Assembly: GCA_963721725.1 (NCBI GenBank)
Contig: CAVRLX010000009.1
Coordinates: 372,001-436,000 of the forward strand
Reading direction: 5' to 3'
Length of the DNA: 64,000 nucleotides
Source of the DNA: RI-153 sp963721725
Lineage (GTDB): Bacteria; Chloroflexota; Anaerolineae; Caldilineales; Caldilineaceae
In this document: positions 1-9,833 of the stretch, one piece after another
How the letters are laid out: every line of letters begins with the position of its first letter
Numbering within the stretch: the stretch's first letter is position 1
Made by a program: the position numbers and the translations under genes
Notes under the pieces: generated by a model
Databases searched by the model: none
Told to the model about the DNA's origin: nothing
What the model saw: only the letters and a program-made list of their open reading frames with translations

Positions 1-159
1 CGCTACGCCGACCTGGGCTGGGGCGATTGGCGGGCCGAAGACGCTGCCCATGCCCTCTATGATCGGCTTCACGAGCGCATGGGCGAACGGGTGGGTTGGT
101 CACAGGCTGGGTTTACCGCGCTGGCGCGCTCTGTGACAGGGATTTGCCATGAAAATTAA
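1..159 (+). CDS. C-terminal fragment of an unidentified protein
   Basis: Frame 1 is open from the window edge to the TAA at 157-159 and encodes about 52 residues beginning RYADLGWGDWRAEDAAHALY and ending SVTGICHEN. The end overlaps the first codons of the downstream endonuclease V gene by 11 bases, which suggests a shared transcript and translational coupling. The fragment is rich in Trp, Ala and charged residues, with no motif or membrane segment that I recognise. The start lies outside the window and no function is proposed. Confidence 0.55.
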   Translation, partial: RYADLGWGDWRAEDAAHALYDRLHERMGERVGWSQAGFTALARSVTGICHEN

Positions 160-820
160 CCTTCACGCCGTTCATCCCTGGCAGGTCTCCCATGCCGAAG
201 CCGTGGCAATTCAAGAGCGTCTGGCTCCGCTTGTACGCGAAGAGCCGATGCCACAGCCAGTGCAAACTGTTGCTGGCATCGATATGAGCGTGCGCGGGGA
301 GCGGGTGCAGGCTGCGGTTGTGGTGGTGCGGCTGCCCGATTTTGCTCTGCTTGATCGGGCCATCTGGCAAGGGCCAGTAGAATTCCCCTACATGTCGGGC
401 CTTTTGAGCTTTCGCGAAGTGCCTGCCGTTATCCGTGCGCTGGAGAAGCTCACGCTGGTGCCTGATCTGCTCATGACGGACTCGCAGGGCAAAGCCCATC
501 CGCGGCGGATGGGGCTGGCGTCTCATCTGGGCGTCCTGTTGGATATGCCCGCGGTGGGGGTGGCAAAATCACGGCTCATCGGCAAGGCGGAGGATGATCT
601 ACCCACCGAAAAAGGTTCGCATGTGCCGCTGTGGGATCGGGGCGAAGTGGTGGGGGCATTGGTGCGCACCCGCACGGGCGTCAACCCGGTCTATGTTAGC
701 ATCGGTCACCGTATTACTTTGCCCGAAGCGATTGCGATTACGCTGGCGTGTACCGACCGCTATAAATTGCCCGAACCGACGCGGCTGGCCCATCTGCTTA
801 GCCGCAATGAACTTGAATAA
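149..820 (+). CDS. nfi: Endonuclease V (deoxyinosine 3' endonuclease)
   Basis: DNA repair nuclease that cuts the second phosphodiester bond 3' of deoxyinosine, initiating repair of deaminated adenine. The 223-residue product matches the usual family length. The metal and catalytic acids are present: D45 in VAGIDMS, E90 in FPYMSGLLSFRE, D111 in LLMTDSQGKAHPRRMGLASH, and the lysine K140 in VGVAKSRL. The HPRR-x-GLASHLG block is close to family consensus. The start overlaps the preceding open frame. The gene has no frame break. Confidence 0.95.
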   Translation: MKINLHAVHPWQVSHAEAVAIQERLAPLVREEPMPQPVQTVAGIDMSVRGERVQAAVVVVRLPDFALLDRAIWQGPVEFPYMSGLLSFREVPAVIRALEKLTLVPDLLMTDSQGKAHPRRMGLASHLGVLLDMPAVGVAKSRLIGKAEDDLPTEKGSHVPLWDRGEVVGALVRTRTGVNPVYVSIGHRITLPEAIAITLACTDRYKLPEPTRLAHLLSRNELE

Positions 821-911
821 GGGTATGGCGGTGTTCAGCCGCACAAAAGTTAACTAGCAACTCCCTGTTTTTTCATGTCAATCCATAAACGCTTACCAGG
901 AAGGACAACGC

Positions 912-1806
912 ATGGCACTGTATGGTGGTATTGAAGCAGGTGGCACTAAATTTATCTGCGCCGTTGGCACAGGCCCCGATGATATTCGCGCCGAAGAGCG
1001 CTTTCCCACAACCACCCCTGCCGAGACCTTGGGGCGCGCAATTGCATTCTTTCAGGCACAGGCACAAGTGTACGAAATCGCCGCCATTGGGATTGCCGCC
1101 TTTGGCCCCGTAGACCCCGATCCTGCCTCATCAACCTTTGGCTACATTACCACCACGCCCAAGCGCCATTGGCCCCACACCGACATTGTTGGGCAGATTC
1201 GCCAACATTTCGATCTCCCCATAGGCTTCGATACCGATGTCAACGGGGCTGCCTTAGGTGAATATCGCTGGGGCGCAGCACAAGGGTTAGATACCTTCGT
1301 CTGATTGGACCATCGGCACGGGTCTGGGCGGGGGCGGCATGGTCAACGGCAAATTGATGCACGGGGCTATGCACCCAGAGATGGGCCACATGATGGTTCC
1401 ACACGACCGCGCTCGTGATCCGTATGCAGGGTATTGTCCCTATCACGGGGATTGCTTGGAAGGGCTGGCGGCAGGCCCGGCTTTGGAGGCGCGCTGGGGC
1501 CAGCGCGGCGAAACGCTGCCGCCGGATCACGAAGCATGGCAGCTAGAGGCACACTATCTGGCGTTGGGATTGGTGAATGTCATCACTATCATGTCGCCGC
1601 AACGCATCATCCTGGGCGGCGGCGTGATGGCACAACCCGCCATTTTCCCCCTGATCCATGCCGAGGTGCAGCGGTTGCTGAATGGCTATATTCAGATCCC
1701 GGCCATGCAACAGGAGATTGCCAACTATATTGTGCCGCCGAAGTTGGGGGGAAGGGCCGGGGTCTTAGGCGCAATCGCGCTGGCACAACAGGCCTTGGTC
1801 GCATAG
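912..1806 (+). CDS. ROK-family sugar kinase (fructokinase-like), frame broken once
   Basis: ATP-dependent cytoplasmic hexose kinase of the ROK family. The N-terminal phosphate-binding strand reads GGIEAGGTK. The second half carries the ROK zinc site (HPEMGHMM, then CPYHGDC) and the fructokinase-type [10 protein letters not shown] segment. The reading frame opened by ATG 912 (RBS GGAAGGA) stops at TGA 1302-1304, and the match resumes in another frame at [10 protein letters not shown]. Removing a single G at 1303 gives [13 protein letters not shown], which is what the family requires, so the break is probably a one-base sequencing insertion. The zinc motif and ROK subtype favour fructose or mannose as substrate, but that is an inference. 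Confidence 0.85.
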
Positions 1807-1818
1807 GCGAGCTTCCAT

Positions 1819-2579
1819 CTACTTTTCGCGGTTCTGCTGAGCACGCAACGCTTCCATCTCGGCGTGTAGACGGTCAACTTCTGCCTCTGCGGCGTTTGCG
1901 CGCGCTGGGCCTCTTGCTCTGCCCGCTGAGATGCTTGCTCTGCCCGCTCTTGATGTTCTTCGGCATAGGCGTAGGTGTCTTCCATGCCAGGCACAATTTG
2001 ATTTGTGTCAGGGTTCACCACACGCAGCAGATCGCCGTCTGGCCGTAGAATCAGGCTTAGTTCTTGGCTAAACAGGCTACCATCGTCCGCTGGCTCTAGA
2101 GGTACATACTCGCCATCTTCCAATCGAAAACCCATGAACTGATCATCCATATATTCATGAAGCGGGTCAAAGAGAAAGTATTCGGTAACACCCAACCGGG
2201 CATAGAGACTGCTTTTTCGGATCGTATCCTCTGCCCAGGTAGATTTTGAGGTCACTTCAATAATTAGGCAGGGAATCGCCCCTTCTTCCCAGACTTTGAA
2301 GATACGCCGTTTGCGTTGCTCAATGTTTTTCACCACCATAATGTCAGGGACTTTGTTGGCGCGGGGGTTCCCCTCTTCATAGTACATGAACATATCGGCG
2401 ATGACATATACATCACTCCGTTTGGCAAAAAAATTGCGGAATGCACTGAGCAGATAGAGCGTGGCAATTACATGCCATTCGGATTCACCCATCGGTTTCC
2501 CATCCGTTTCTGGATAAAAGATAGGTTCAGCCGCTTTCGTGGGGGGCATTACAGGCGTATTGGGAATTTGTATAGTCAT
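1819..2579 (-). CDS. Uma2-family (DUF820) restriction-endonuclease-fold protein, frame broken near the 3' end
   Basis: Member of the Uma2 family, which has a PD-(D/E)XK nuclease fold and is highly expanded in Cyanobacteria and Chloroflexota; its cellular role is unknown. Family marks are VPDIMVVKN, the PCLIIEVTSKSTWAEDT core and KSSLYARLGVTEYFLFDP. Start chosen at the ATG at 2579 because AAAGGAGC lies just upstream; longer readings have no RBS. The raw frame runs into the kinase gene, but shifting frame at the CG run 1898-1904 restores a charged Ala/Glu/Arg coiled-coil tail ending in QQNREK and a TAG at 1819-1821. That tail is typical of Chloroflexota Uma2 proteins. Confidence 0.82.
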
Positions 2580-2807
2580 GCTTGCTCCTTTGATGGCGGT
2601 TGCGTCACACACCATATCAGCATAGTAACACTGACTATACACTGCCCAAAGTGTGCCGTCAATCAACCGCAATCTGTCGGGTGTATCTCAAATTGGGGGC
2701 GAACATTGCGGGAATGGACTGGGCGAAAAGCGTCTACAGCGTGCGGTTCTGGTCCAGTCCTCGATTGCTAACCCCTGCCTCTAATCATGACAAGAAGGTT
2801 AACAAAT

Positions 2808-3875
2808 ATGAGCGATTCATCCAAAGTCGTGGGTTTCGATCCCACCGAGCATCCTCACCGCCGCCGTAATTTGCTGACAGGGGATTGGGTACTGGTATCA
2901 CCACACCGCACCAAACGTCCCTGGCAGGGTCAGACAGAAAAGACACCACCAGAGCAGCGCCCGCGCCATGATCCCACCTGCTATCTTTGTCCGGGCAATC
3001 AGCGCGCTGGCGGCGAACAAAACCCTCCCTATGAGCACACCTATGTCTTCACCAACGATTTTGCTGCACTGCTGCCCGATACCCCAGATGCCGATGTAAG
3101 CGTGGGACGCTTCTTCCAGACCGAGGCGGAGACGGGAACTTCACGGGTGATCTGTTTCAGCCCGCGCCATGATCTCACTCTGGCCGAAATGGACCCCGCC
3201 GACATCCGCCGTGTGGTGGATGTGTGGGCGGCGCAGATCCAAGATCTGGGCCGCCAGCCTGGGATCGGCTATGTACAGCTTTTTGAAAATCGGGGGGCAA
3301 TGATGGGCGCGTCCAATCCCCACCCCCATGGGCAACTGTGGGCGACGCGGCGCATCCCCACGGAACCAGCCAAAGAAGACCGCGAACAGCGAGCCTATTT
3401 TGAGCGCCATAACCGCCCACTGTTGGTGGATTATCTTGAAGCTGAATTGGAGGCCGGGGCGCGGGTTGTAGTGGAAAATGAATCGTGGGTTGTGCTGGTT
3501 CCTTATTGGGCGGTGTGGCCGTTTGAAACTTTGGTCTTGCCGCGCCGACCTGTGGTGCAACTGTCGGATCTGGATTCAGCCGAACGCGATGATCTGTCCG
3601 CAATGCTTAAAGCGTTGCTTGTCCGTTATGACAATCTTTTTGAAACCAGTTTTCCCTATTCCATGGGGTGGCATGGTCAACCCACCGATGGCGGCCATTA
3701 CCCACATTGGCAACTCCATGCCCATTTCTACCCGCCGCTCCTGCGCTCGGCCACGGTTAAAAAGTTCATGGTGGGCTATGAACTGCTGGCAACCCCCCAG
3801 CGCGATATCACCGCCGAGCAGGCCACCGAACGCCTACGTCAACAATCTTCGATCCACTATCGGCAGGCAGGGTAA
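2808..3875 (+). CDS. galT: Galactose-1-phosphate uridylyltransferase
   Basis: Leloir-pathway enzyme exchanging UMP between UDP-glucose and galactose-1-phosphate. The 355-residue product has the zinc pair CYLCPG (C58, C61) and the active-site [10 protein letters not shown] motif, in which the second His (H174) is the nucleophile. The C-terminal [20 protein letters not shown] segment is also typical. Start set at ATG 2808, preceded by AGAAGG at a workable distance; an upstream in-frame ATG at 2787 sits before that RBS. A strong hairpin terminator follows directly. No epimerase or galactokinase is adjacent. The ROK kinase 1 kb upstream is the only other sugar gene nearby. Confidence 0.95.
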   Translation: MSDSSKVVGFDPTEHPHRRRNLLTGDWVLVSPHRTKRPWQGQTEKTPPEQRPRHDPTCYLCPGNQRAGGEQNPPYEHTYVFTNDFAALLPDTPDADVSVGRFFQTEAETGTSRVICFSPRHDLTLAEMDPADIRRVVDVWAAQIQDLGRQPGIGYVQLFENRGAMMGASNPHPHGQLWATRRIPTEPAKEDREQRAYFERHNRPLLVDYLEAELEAGARVVVENESWVVLVPYWAVWPFETLVLPRRPVVQLSDLDSAERDDLSAMLKALLVRYDNLFETSFPYSMGWHGQPTDGGHYPHWQLHAHFYPPLLRSATVKKFMVGYELLATPQRDITAEQATERLRQQSSIHYRQAG

Positions 3876-3876
3876 T

Positions 3877-3909
3877 AAAAAGACCGGGCAATTTGCCCGG
3901 TCTTTTTTG
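3877..3909 (+). terminator. Rho-independent terminator of galT
   Basis: Stem AAAAGACCGGGCAA pairs with TTGCCCGGTCTTTT and runs into a T tract, two bases after the galT stop codon. The A-rich left flank means it could also serve the convergent minus-strand gene that ends at 3927. Confidence 0.9.
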
Positions 3910-3926
3910 TTGCGCTGAAAAAGTAA

Positions 3927-5648
3927 CTAGCGTTGAATCGCAGGGATGTAAACCCGTTCTGCTCCGGCTGGCTCATCGGGCAACCCCGAACGACTACCGA
4001 TTTGAGACATGAAAGAGAGATACTGCTTCAACTCTTCCTGCGGGGCTGGGGCTTCGTTTGCCTCGGCAGATTCAGCCACCGGAATGGCCGGTAGTGTACG
4101 CTTTGTCTTGGCACTAAGCGTTCGGTCTTCGTGGGTGCGGGCCACGGTGCAGCGATTGGTGACGTCAACACTAATTGTATAGCTCGCCTCGGTATAACCT
4201 TCCACCTCGATCTGATAGCGCCCTGCCACCGTTGGAAAGATCACAATCTGGTCTTGTTCGCCTGAGCCGTTAATACTTGGCTCAAGCGCTGTCCCATCCG
4301 GTGCCCACATGTAGAGGTCGGGATCCATATCGGATTCGGTGGGGGTGACGCGCACCGTAAGGCATTGCCCAGCCGTTACTTTTTGCCGATAGACGCGAAT
4401 CTCGCCCGTGGACAATTCATCGCTGCTGGCGGGCAGCATGGTCACCTCTAGCACAGCAGGCAACGCCGAGATATTCCCAGCTACGTCACTGCCCCACGCC
4501 TGGAGCGCACGCACCCCAGGGGTCGGGTGGAGGGTAAAGGGATGATCCTCTGGCCCATAGGCCAGCCAGTTGGTCCAGTTCACAGGAATCCAAACCCCGC
4601 CCCCGCCTGTCCCGCTGTACCAGTGAAGCTCCACATAATAGGCATAGGCTGGCCCGCTGACTGCGGCGTCAGGATTAGCCGGATCCGGGCCATCGGTGAC
4701 AGTCGCATATGCCATTACATCGCGACCTTTGACAGTCTCTACGCCATCATTGACCGTTAAATCGGTCACTTTAGGTGGATAGACATCCTGTACAATCTTC
4801 TGGCGCACCTGCCGAACCGCCAGCACAGTATTATTGTCTTCGTTGGTCTCAGGAACGTTGTTGCCGGAGTCAATCACAGCCAGGAGGCGAACTTCACCAC
4901 GCTCACTTGGCGTCCAGCGCACAGGGCTGCTGTTGCCCGATCCGTCCGGGCTGATGCCCGTGACCCGCCCTTTGCCAATGAAGGTATCATTGTGCACTTG
5001 ATTGACATAGAAACTAACATCAAAGAACCCTGTCCCTGATACACCACCCATCCGATGAACTTTAAGGCTTAGATCGACAGGGTCACCCACTTTAAGCGTG
5101 CTAGGGATGCTGATGAGATGATACGGCTCTGCATAAAGATCGTTAACTGTGTCTGCATCAAAAATACGATAGCCGCGAGGGAAAAGTGGGTTCTCTTTGG
5201 TAAATTGAATTCCTACATCATAATAGCCTAATTCCAGCGTCTCTCCGTTCACTTTTAGGGGCACGCGTGCAATGATGTGCGTGGAGTTCACAAATTCGGA
5301 TCGCAATGGAATTCGCGGATACTCTGTGGATCCGCCCGGCGCGGTTTGATCCTTTGAGTATTGAAGATATGCTTTGCCACCGCTGGTAAAATATTGCCCA
5401 TAAATATTAATGGTGACAACAACCGAGTTTGCGCCGGCTGCGGGGTCTACCTTCAAAATGGTAGGTTTGGGCAAGGGGGAAATCGGGGATGAAGTTGCTA
5501 GAGTTCGCAAACTGTAGGCAGTGGCGGGTCTGGTTTCTGCGAGTGCAAACAAAAGCCCTGTGGCAATCAAGAGAACCGACCAGAGTAACAATTTCTGTGG
5601 CAAGAATCTATTCTCTGGCTGCGAATGCGACGAATCTGACTGGGTCAT
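3927..5648 (-). CDS. Secreted protein with IPT/TIG-, CARDB- and PPC-like domains
   Basis: 573 residues. A cytoplasmic N-terminus of about 18 residues precedes a hydrophobic segment (LLLWSVLLIATGLLFALA), then a Pro/Ser linker. Residues about 60-150 resemble an IPT/TIG fold (ILKVDPAAGANSVVVTINIYG, GYYDVGIQF). Residues about 175-290 resemble a CARDB domain (LKVGDPVDLSLKV, DSGNNVPETNEDNNT). Residues about 420-500 resemble a bacterial pre-peptidase C-terminal domain (CLTVRVTPTESDMDPDLYMW, AGRYQIEVEGY). The extreme C-terminus is RVYIPAIQR, like the YLPL-type tails I recall on Chloroflexota secreted proteins. No catalytic domain is visible, so an extracellular adhesive or structural role is inferred. 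Confidence 0.7.
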   Translation of the reverse strand: MTQSDSSHSQPENRFLPQKLLLWSVLLIATGLLFALAETRPATAYSLRTLATSSPISPLPKPTILKVDPAAGANSVVVTINIYGQYFTSGGKAYLQYSKDQTAPGGSTEYPRIPLRSEFVNSTHIIARVPLKVNGETLELGYYDVGIQFTKENPLFPRGYRIFDADTVNDLYAEPYHLISIPSTLKVGDPVDLSLKVHRMGGVSGTGFFDVSFYVNQVHNDTFIGKGRVTGISPDGSGNSSPVRWTPSERGEVRLLAVIDSGNNVPETNEDNNTVLAVRQVRQKIVQDVYPPKVTDLTVNDGVETVKGRDVMAYATVTDGPDPANPDAAVSGPAYAYYVELHWYSGTGGGGVWIPVNWTNWLAYGPEDHPFTLHPTPGVRALQAWGSDVAGNISALPAVLEVTMLPASSDELSTGEIRVYRQKVTAGQCLTVRVTPTESDMDPDLYMWAPDGTALEPSINGSGEQDQIVIFPTVAGRYQIEVEGYTEASYTISVDVTNRCTVARTHEDRTLSAKTKRTLPAIPVAESAEANEAPAPQEELKQYLSFMSQIGSRSGLPDEPAGAERVYIPAIQR

Positions 5649-5767
5649 GCAATTATCCTTTCAAAACGAGGGCCGATTGAAAACGATAGTCATTTGTACC
5701 CAATGACTACTTACGGCAAACCAACAACATTGGACGTGGAAATGGCCTATTTTATCTCTTCTTTATC

Positions 5768-5845
5768 ATACTAGCTTGCATTGCCGTAAGACTCTAAGGA
5801 ATTGGTCTTATTTTATGATTCCTTGGGTGCGGCTGCGGAGTATAT
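5768..5845 (-). repeat. Imperfect-palindrome repeat, family 3, copy 1
   Basis: Read on the minus strand it begins TATACTCCGCAGCCGCAC, nearly identical to the left arm of the copies at 41143-41216 and 30484-30556. The other arm is more diverged. It lies about 120 bases upstream of the secreted-protein gene start. The rest of the 316-base spacer 5649-5964 holds a G-rich hairpin (5847-5868, GAAGCGGG/CCCGCTTC) without a clear T tract, and I see nothing else in it. Confidence 0.5.
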
Positions 5846-5964
5846 AGAAGCGGGGGGGAACCCGCTTCTTATGCGCTAAAGGTAGGTTTGATACTAGAGC
5901 GTGGGGACGGTGAAGGATAATTTTTCGGAGCTATAGCAAAGTCAGTTTTCGATCCACTTTCACT

Positions 5965-7149
5965 TTATTCTACTTGTTGGAATTCGTCTCCCTGCACTTG
6001 ATAGATCCAAATCTGGGGATCGGTTAGATCGCCATTGGCCGCAAATTGGAGATCGCCCAAAATGGTGGTTACGCTTTCCGCACGCAAGGCCGAAGCAATG
6101 GCATCCCCCGCCAAACTATCGGCGGCGCGCACGCCCGCCGCCAACACCTGCATGGCAACATAACCATTTACCGAGTATGTGTCAGGATCGCGGTATTCCA
6201 CAGCCTGATAGGCTTCCAGCCAGCGAGCATCGCCTACATTTTGCGGGCTGGGCGCAAAGGCGCTGACGTACATACCCTCGGCGGTGCCATTAGATTCATC
6301 AATCGTCGCTGCCAGAAAAGCACCATCGCTCGCCAACATGGGCAGATCGATCCCCGCTTCGACCAATGCCGCCCGCAGATAGGGCGCTTCGATTTCATAG
6401 CCCGCGTAAAAAATCGCATCGGCACTGGAATTTTTTAGCTGTTGCACCACATCCGTATAAGCGCTCTGTCCTTCCGCCACTTGCACGCGCAGCGCTTCCG
6501 TGGCTCCGCGTTGGGTCAGCGCTAACGTTAGCGATGCCGCCAGCCCTTTGCCATAATCGGTATCGTTGTGGATCACGGCGATCTGGTCAGCGCCTATGTT
6601 CTCGGTGAGAAACTGGGCATCCACCGCGGCCTGCACGGCATCATTGGCGTTGACGCGGAAAAAGTTAGCATACCCGCGCGTGCTCAAACTCTCTTCCGAT
6701 GCCGTCGGCGTAATAACAATGAGCTTCAATCCAGCATAGAGATCCAGCGTGGCGTCGGTCTGGCCGCTGTTCAAGTGACCGATCACGCCCAAAACACGAT
6801 CCCCGCCGTTGATGGCGGCGCGGATCTCATCCACATTCGCCACAGCCATGTCGCTGTCCGACTCATCGTCTAGCGGACGCACCACCACGCGATAGCCAAG
6901 CAGCCCGCCGCTGCGATTGATTTCCTCGGCGGCCAGCCGCACGCCACCCAGCACCGTTTGCCCGCCGTTGGCCTGAAATCCACTCAGCGGCACGGCCACG
7001 TAGACAAAGACATCGCCTTTGGTGGGTTCGCCGGAAGATTTTGCTCCACAAGCAGCCAATACAACCGCACACAAAAGTAAGAGAATCGAAAAAGCTATCC
7101 TTTTCATAGTACCGCGCATCTGCGCAACCTCATCTTTTCGTATTTTCAT
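5965..7149 (-). CDS. LivK-type ABC substrate-binding lipoprotein
   Basis: Periplasmic-binding-protein fold (Peripla_BP_6, branched-chain amino acid receptor type). A signal sequence ends in the lipobox VLAAC, followed by the mature part GDVFVYVAVPLSGFQANGGQ. The family-typical GVRLAAEEINRSGGLLG and VIGHLNSGQTDATLDLY segments follow. The ATG at 7149 overlaps the stop of the upstream gene (ATGA) and has GAGGGG ahead of it; an internal ATG at 7107 would give a shorter signal peptide. No permease or ATPase genes are adjacent, so it may be a sensor or an orphan receptor of the upstream PspA/VWA cluster rather than a transporter component. Confidence 0.85.
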   Translation of the reverse strand: MKIRKDEVAQMRGTMKRIAFSILLLLCAVVLAACGAKSSGEPTKGDVFVYVAVPLSGFQANGGQTVLGGVRLAAEEINRSGGLLGYRVVVRPLDDESDSDMAVANVDEIRAAINGGDRVLGVIGHLNSGQTDATLDLYAGLKLIVITPTASEESLSTRGYANFFRVNANDAVQAAVDAQFLTENIGADQIAVIHNDTDYGKGLAASLTLALTQRGATEALRVQVAEGQSAYTDVVQQLKNSSADAIFYAGYEIEAPYLRAALVEAGIDLPMLASDGAFLAATIDESNGTAEGMYVSAFAPSPQNVGDARWLEAYQAVEYRDPDTYSVNGYVAMQVLAAGVRAADSLAGDAIASALRAESVTTILGDLQFAANGDLTDPQIWIYQVQGDEFQQVE

Positions 7150-7970
7150 CCCAGCCCCTCAGTCCGGTAGTTGTAGACCTCGTTGATGCTCGCCACCAGA
7201 TCGTTAAGGCGGTTCACCTGTGCTTGAATATCGTCGCGCAACCGTTCTGCCTTGCCGCTGGCGACATCTTGGGCATCCACCAGCCGCACTTGGCTATAGA
7301 CTGTTGCCAGCGCCGTCAGACTTTGATCCATCTGCAACGCCGCCTGTTTCATGCGCGTGTCCAACGCTTGCAACGACTCTAGCTGTTTGCGCTTGCCATT
7401 CAACACCTGTTCCATCTGGCCCTTCGTTTGGGGATTACGCTCGTTCTCCAGCCGGGTATGAAGCGCCTTCAGTTCTTCGGGGACGTTCTGGCGTTCGCGC
7501 GCCAGCAGTGTATCCGAGCGATAGGCATCCAGGCGCAGCGCCAGTTGAAAAATGTTGCCGACCCAATCGCTCAACTGCCCGGCGGTGTCCTCCAACCGGT
7601 CGCGCATCATGCCAGCGCGCTGAGTTTGGATCAACTGCTCAATGCGGCGTTGATATTCCATGCCACGTTCAAACTCTTTGCGCAGCGCGGCGTCGCGGAT
7701 CTGGCGCGGGTTGAACTCTTCTTGCATCAGATCCACCAAGATTTTGGCGTTGGCGTCGCGGTCAGTCAGGCTGGAATAGACGATCACCGCCACGCCAGCC
7801 AGCCCCAACAGTATCCAACCCCAGATCGGCCAGCGCGGCAACGGGCGCGGGTAGAGCACAGTCAACAGCAGCGCGCCAGCGATGATGATGGCATTTTCCC
7901 AGCGGAAAAAGGCGTATTGGAGCAGCATACTTTTAGCACGTTCTTGCAGTTCGGTGCGTGTTGTACTCAT
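7146..7970 (-). CDS. Two-TM membrane protein with coiled-coil domain, unknown function
   Basis: 274 residues, not recognised. Two hydrophobic segments (about 24-42, AIIIAGALLLTVLYPRPL, and about 49-67, WGWILLGLAGVAVIVYSSL) are followed by about 200 residues of charged, Leu/Gln-rich helix with heptad character (RLENERNPQTKGQMEQVLNG, RLRDDIQAQVNRLNDLVASI). It sits between the VWA fusion and the LivK lipoprotein and overlaps the latter by four bases, so co-expression is likely. The coiled coil may contact PspA, which is also coiled-coil; that is inference. Confidence 0.7.
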   Translation of the reverse strand: MSTTRTELQERAKSMLLQYAFFRWENAIIIAGALLLTVLYPRPLPRWPIWGWILLGLAGVAVIVYSSLTDRDANAKILVDLMQEEFNPRQIRDAALRKEFERGMEYQRRIEQLIQTQRAGMMRDRLEDTAGQLSDWVGNIFQLALRLDAYRSDTLLARERQNVPEELKALHTRLENERNPQTKGQMEQVLNGKRKQLESLQALDTRMKQAALQMDQSLTALATVYSQVRLVDAQDVASGKAERLRDDIQAQVNRLNDLVASINEVYNYRTEGLG

Positions 7971-8078
7971 GGTCTCTTTGCCAGATCTGGAGAAGGTATT
8001 AGATATTGGATAGTAGGTATTGCGGGAAGTGAGATTACCTTAATATCTAATATCCAATACCCCCCAACATCTTCTCTT

Positions 8079-9833
8079 TTAGAAATATGTCGAAATAATC
8101 CGATACAACTCTTCAATATCTGTCTCATCGGCTCGACGGAACTGACCGCCGCCGATGCGCGCCATCTCTTGCAGCAACGCATCGTCGGCGTCGCTGCCAA
8201 AGGCGATGGTGAAAACAATCGTGGGCGTGGACGCATTCTGCAATTGGCGGCGTAGATCGGCCATGCTGTAACGGCTGTCGTTCTCCTGGCCGTCGGTCAT
8301 CACCACAATGGCGTTGATTGCCTCTCGATCCGCCACCACTTCAATATCTTCACTGGCCTGCCACACAGCATCCAGCAGCGCCGTGTTGCCATAGGCTTCC
8401 ATGCTGCCCACAATCTCTACAAGTCGGGCGCGCCCCTCGTCGTTAACGGTGCGCAGCGGCTCAAAGCGCTTGACGCCGGAACCAAACTCCACAATGCCCA
8501 CCTTGTCACGGTCCCCCACAATCTGGGCGATGAATGATTGCAGCGCCGTCCGCGTGCGCTCCATCTTCTCGCCTTCCATGCTGCCGCTGGTGTCCACCAC
8601 CAGATAGACATTCGTCGGGCGTTTGGTATATCGCCACACATTTTGAATCACATTGACCACCGCCGCCGATGGCACTTGCAGCGTGGTGCTGGGCTGCCGC
8701 CAATCCACAGCATCGGTGTTGGCAAAGGGGCTGCCGCTTTGATCCAGTTGAATGTCCAGATCCGCCGGACGATAGCCCGCCGCTAAAAAGTCAGCCTGGC
8801 TCTGGGCGGATGTTAAAAAGTCGGCAAAGGCGCGAAAGGTACGGCGCTGGTTGTCGGTGACGGCCAACTCGTCGGCCCCGCCCAACTCCATCAGCGCCAG
8901 CGGATGATCCGCCCACAGCGTGCCTTCGGCGGGATAGATCGCCACCAGCCGCTCGTTGCCGCTGTGGGTAGAATTCCAGGCGATCACCGTCTGTTCCTGG
9001 GCCACGAATGCATCTAAAAACGAGCGTCCTTCCTCGGCCAGCCGCGCCACCACGGTCTCTTCGCCCTCGCCATAGAAGCGTACTGTGGCTTCCACCGACC
9101 GCACATAGTCCAGCACATCATCAGAGGTAGCAATCTCTTCGTTGAGACCGCGGGTCAGCCCGGCCCCGGCGTAAAATTCGGCCAGCGTTGCCAGCAGCCC
9201 GGCGGCGTGCTGTGTGCTGGGGTGGTTCCATTTGAAGCTATCATCTGCCGTGGCCTTGCGCTGAATTTCGCCCCAGCCCACCGGCTGATCCGGCCAGCCC
9301 AGATCGCGCGCGGTGCTTTCCCAGGCTGCGATCACAATCGGGCTGATGGCGTAGCGCACGGGATCACCCACACGGCGTGGCGCAATGCCACCGGCGCTGC
9401 TTTCGCTCTGTGCCGTCCATTGTAGATCGATCTGGTTGAGCCAGATCGCACTATCCGGGGCCACCGCCTGAAAAGGTGGCTGGCTCAAACTGGCCTGCAC
9501 CATCGCCTCCGAGACCATGGGGAGCAGCGTCACTTGCATGGTTTTGCCATCGGGCGTGGATAAGTTTTGGCGATTGAATGTCTCCACTTGGCCGGCCAGC
9601 GTGGGGGCCATCACCGGCGAGACGGCCAGCATTAGTTCGGCACTGTCCGGCTCCCAAGTGACGGCGACAGGTTCTTCGTCGGCAACGGGTGATCCACTCG
9701 GCCAGATGGCGTCCAGCACCTGCTGGCCCAGCGTAAAGGCCAGAATGCTGCAAAAACAGAGGGCAAAAACGCCGATCCCGGCCAGGATGGCCCAGGTACG
9801 CCAGTCGCGTCGTTTGGAACGTGGCTCTTTCAT
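8079..9833 (-). CDS. Membrane-anchored solute-binding-like + VWA fusion protein
   Basis: 584 residues. One N-terminal TM segment (about 14-36) anchors an extracellular part. Residues about 58-370 have the look of a type 2 extracellular solute-binding protein (LMLAVSPVMAPTLAGQVETF, YAISPIVIAAWESTARDLGW). Residues about 405-584 form a von Willebrand A domain with an intact MIDAS: D414-T-S416-G-S418, the T of AYGNTAL near 484, and TDG with D near 514. The start overlaps the stop of the upstream solute-binding gene (ATGA) with GAGGAA ahead. The VWA domain should bind a protein partner through a metal ion. Similar fusions are annotated beside stress and tellurite-type genes in Actinobacteria, from memory only. 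Confidence 0.85.
   Translation of the reverse strand: MKEPRSKRRDWRTWAILAGIGVFALCFCSILAFTLGQQVLDAIWPSGSPVADEEPVAVTWEPDSAELMLAVSPVMAPTLAGQVETFNRQNLSTPDGKTMQVTLLPMVSEAMVQASLSQPPFQAVAPDSAIWLNQIDLQWTAQSESSAGGIAPRRVGDPVRYAISPIVIAAWESTARDLGWPDQPVGWGEIQRKATADDSFKWNHPSTQHAAGLLATLAEFYAGAGLTRGLNEEIATSDDVLDYVRSVEATVRFYGEGEETVVARLAEEGRSFLDAFVAQEQTVIAWNSTHSGNERLVAIYPAEGTLWADHPLALMELGGADELAVTDNQRRTFRAFADFLTSAQSQADFLAAGYRPADLDIQLDQSGSPFANTDAVDWRQPSTTLQVPSAAVVNVIQNVWRYTKRPTNVYLVVDTSGSMEGEKMERTRTALQSFIAQIVGDRDKVGIVEFGSGVKRFEPLRTVNDEGRARLVEIVGSMEAYGNTALLDAVWQASEDIEVVADREAINAIVVMTDGQENDSRYSMADLRRQLQNASTPTIVFTIAFGSDADDALLQEMARIGGGQFRRADETDIEELYRIISTYF

Noticed and set aside
1725..1818. C-terminal tail of the raw minus-strand Uma2 reading frame
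   Set aside because: It overlaps the sugar kinase gene and reads as out-of-frame sequence; shifting frame at 1898-1904 gives a natural coiled-coil ending instead.
5847..5868. Terminator for the LivK lipoprotein gene
   Set aside because: GAAGCGGG/CCCGCTTC forms a hairpin but there is no T tract on either strand and it lies about 100 bases past the stop, so it is mentioned only as a hairpin.
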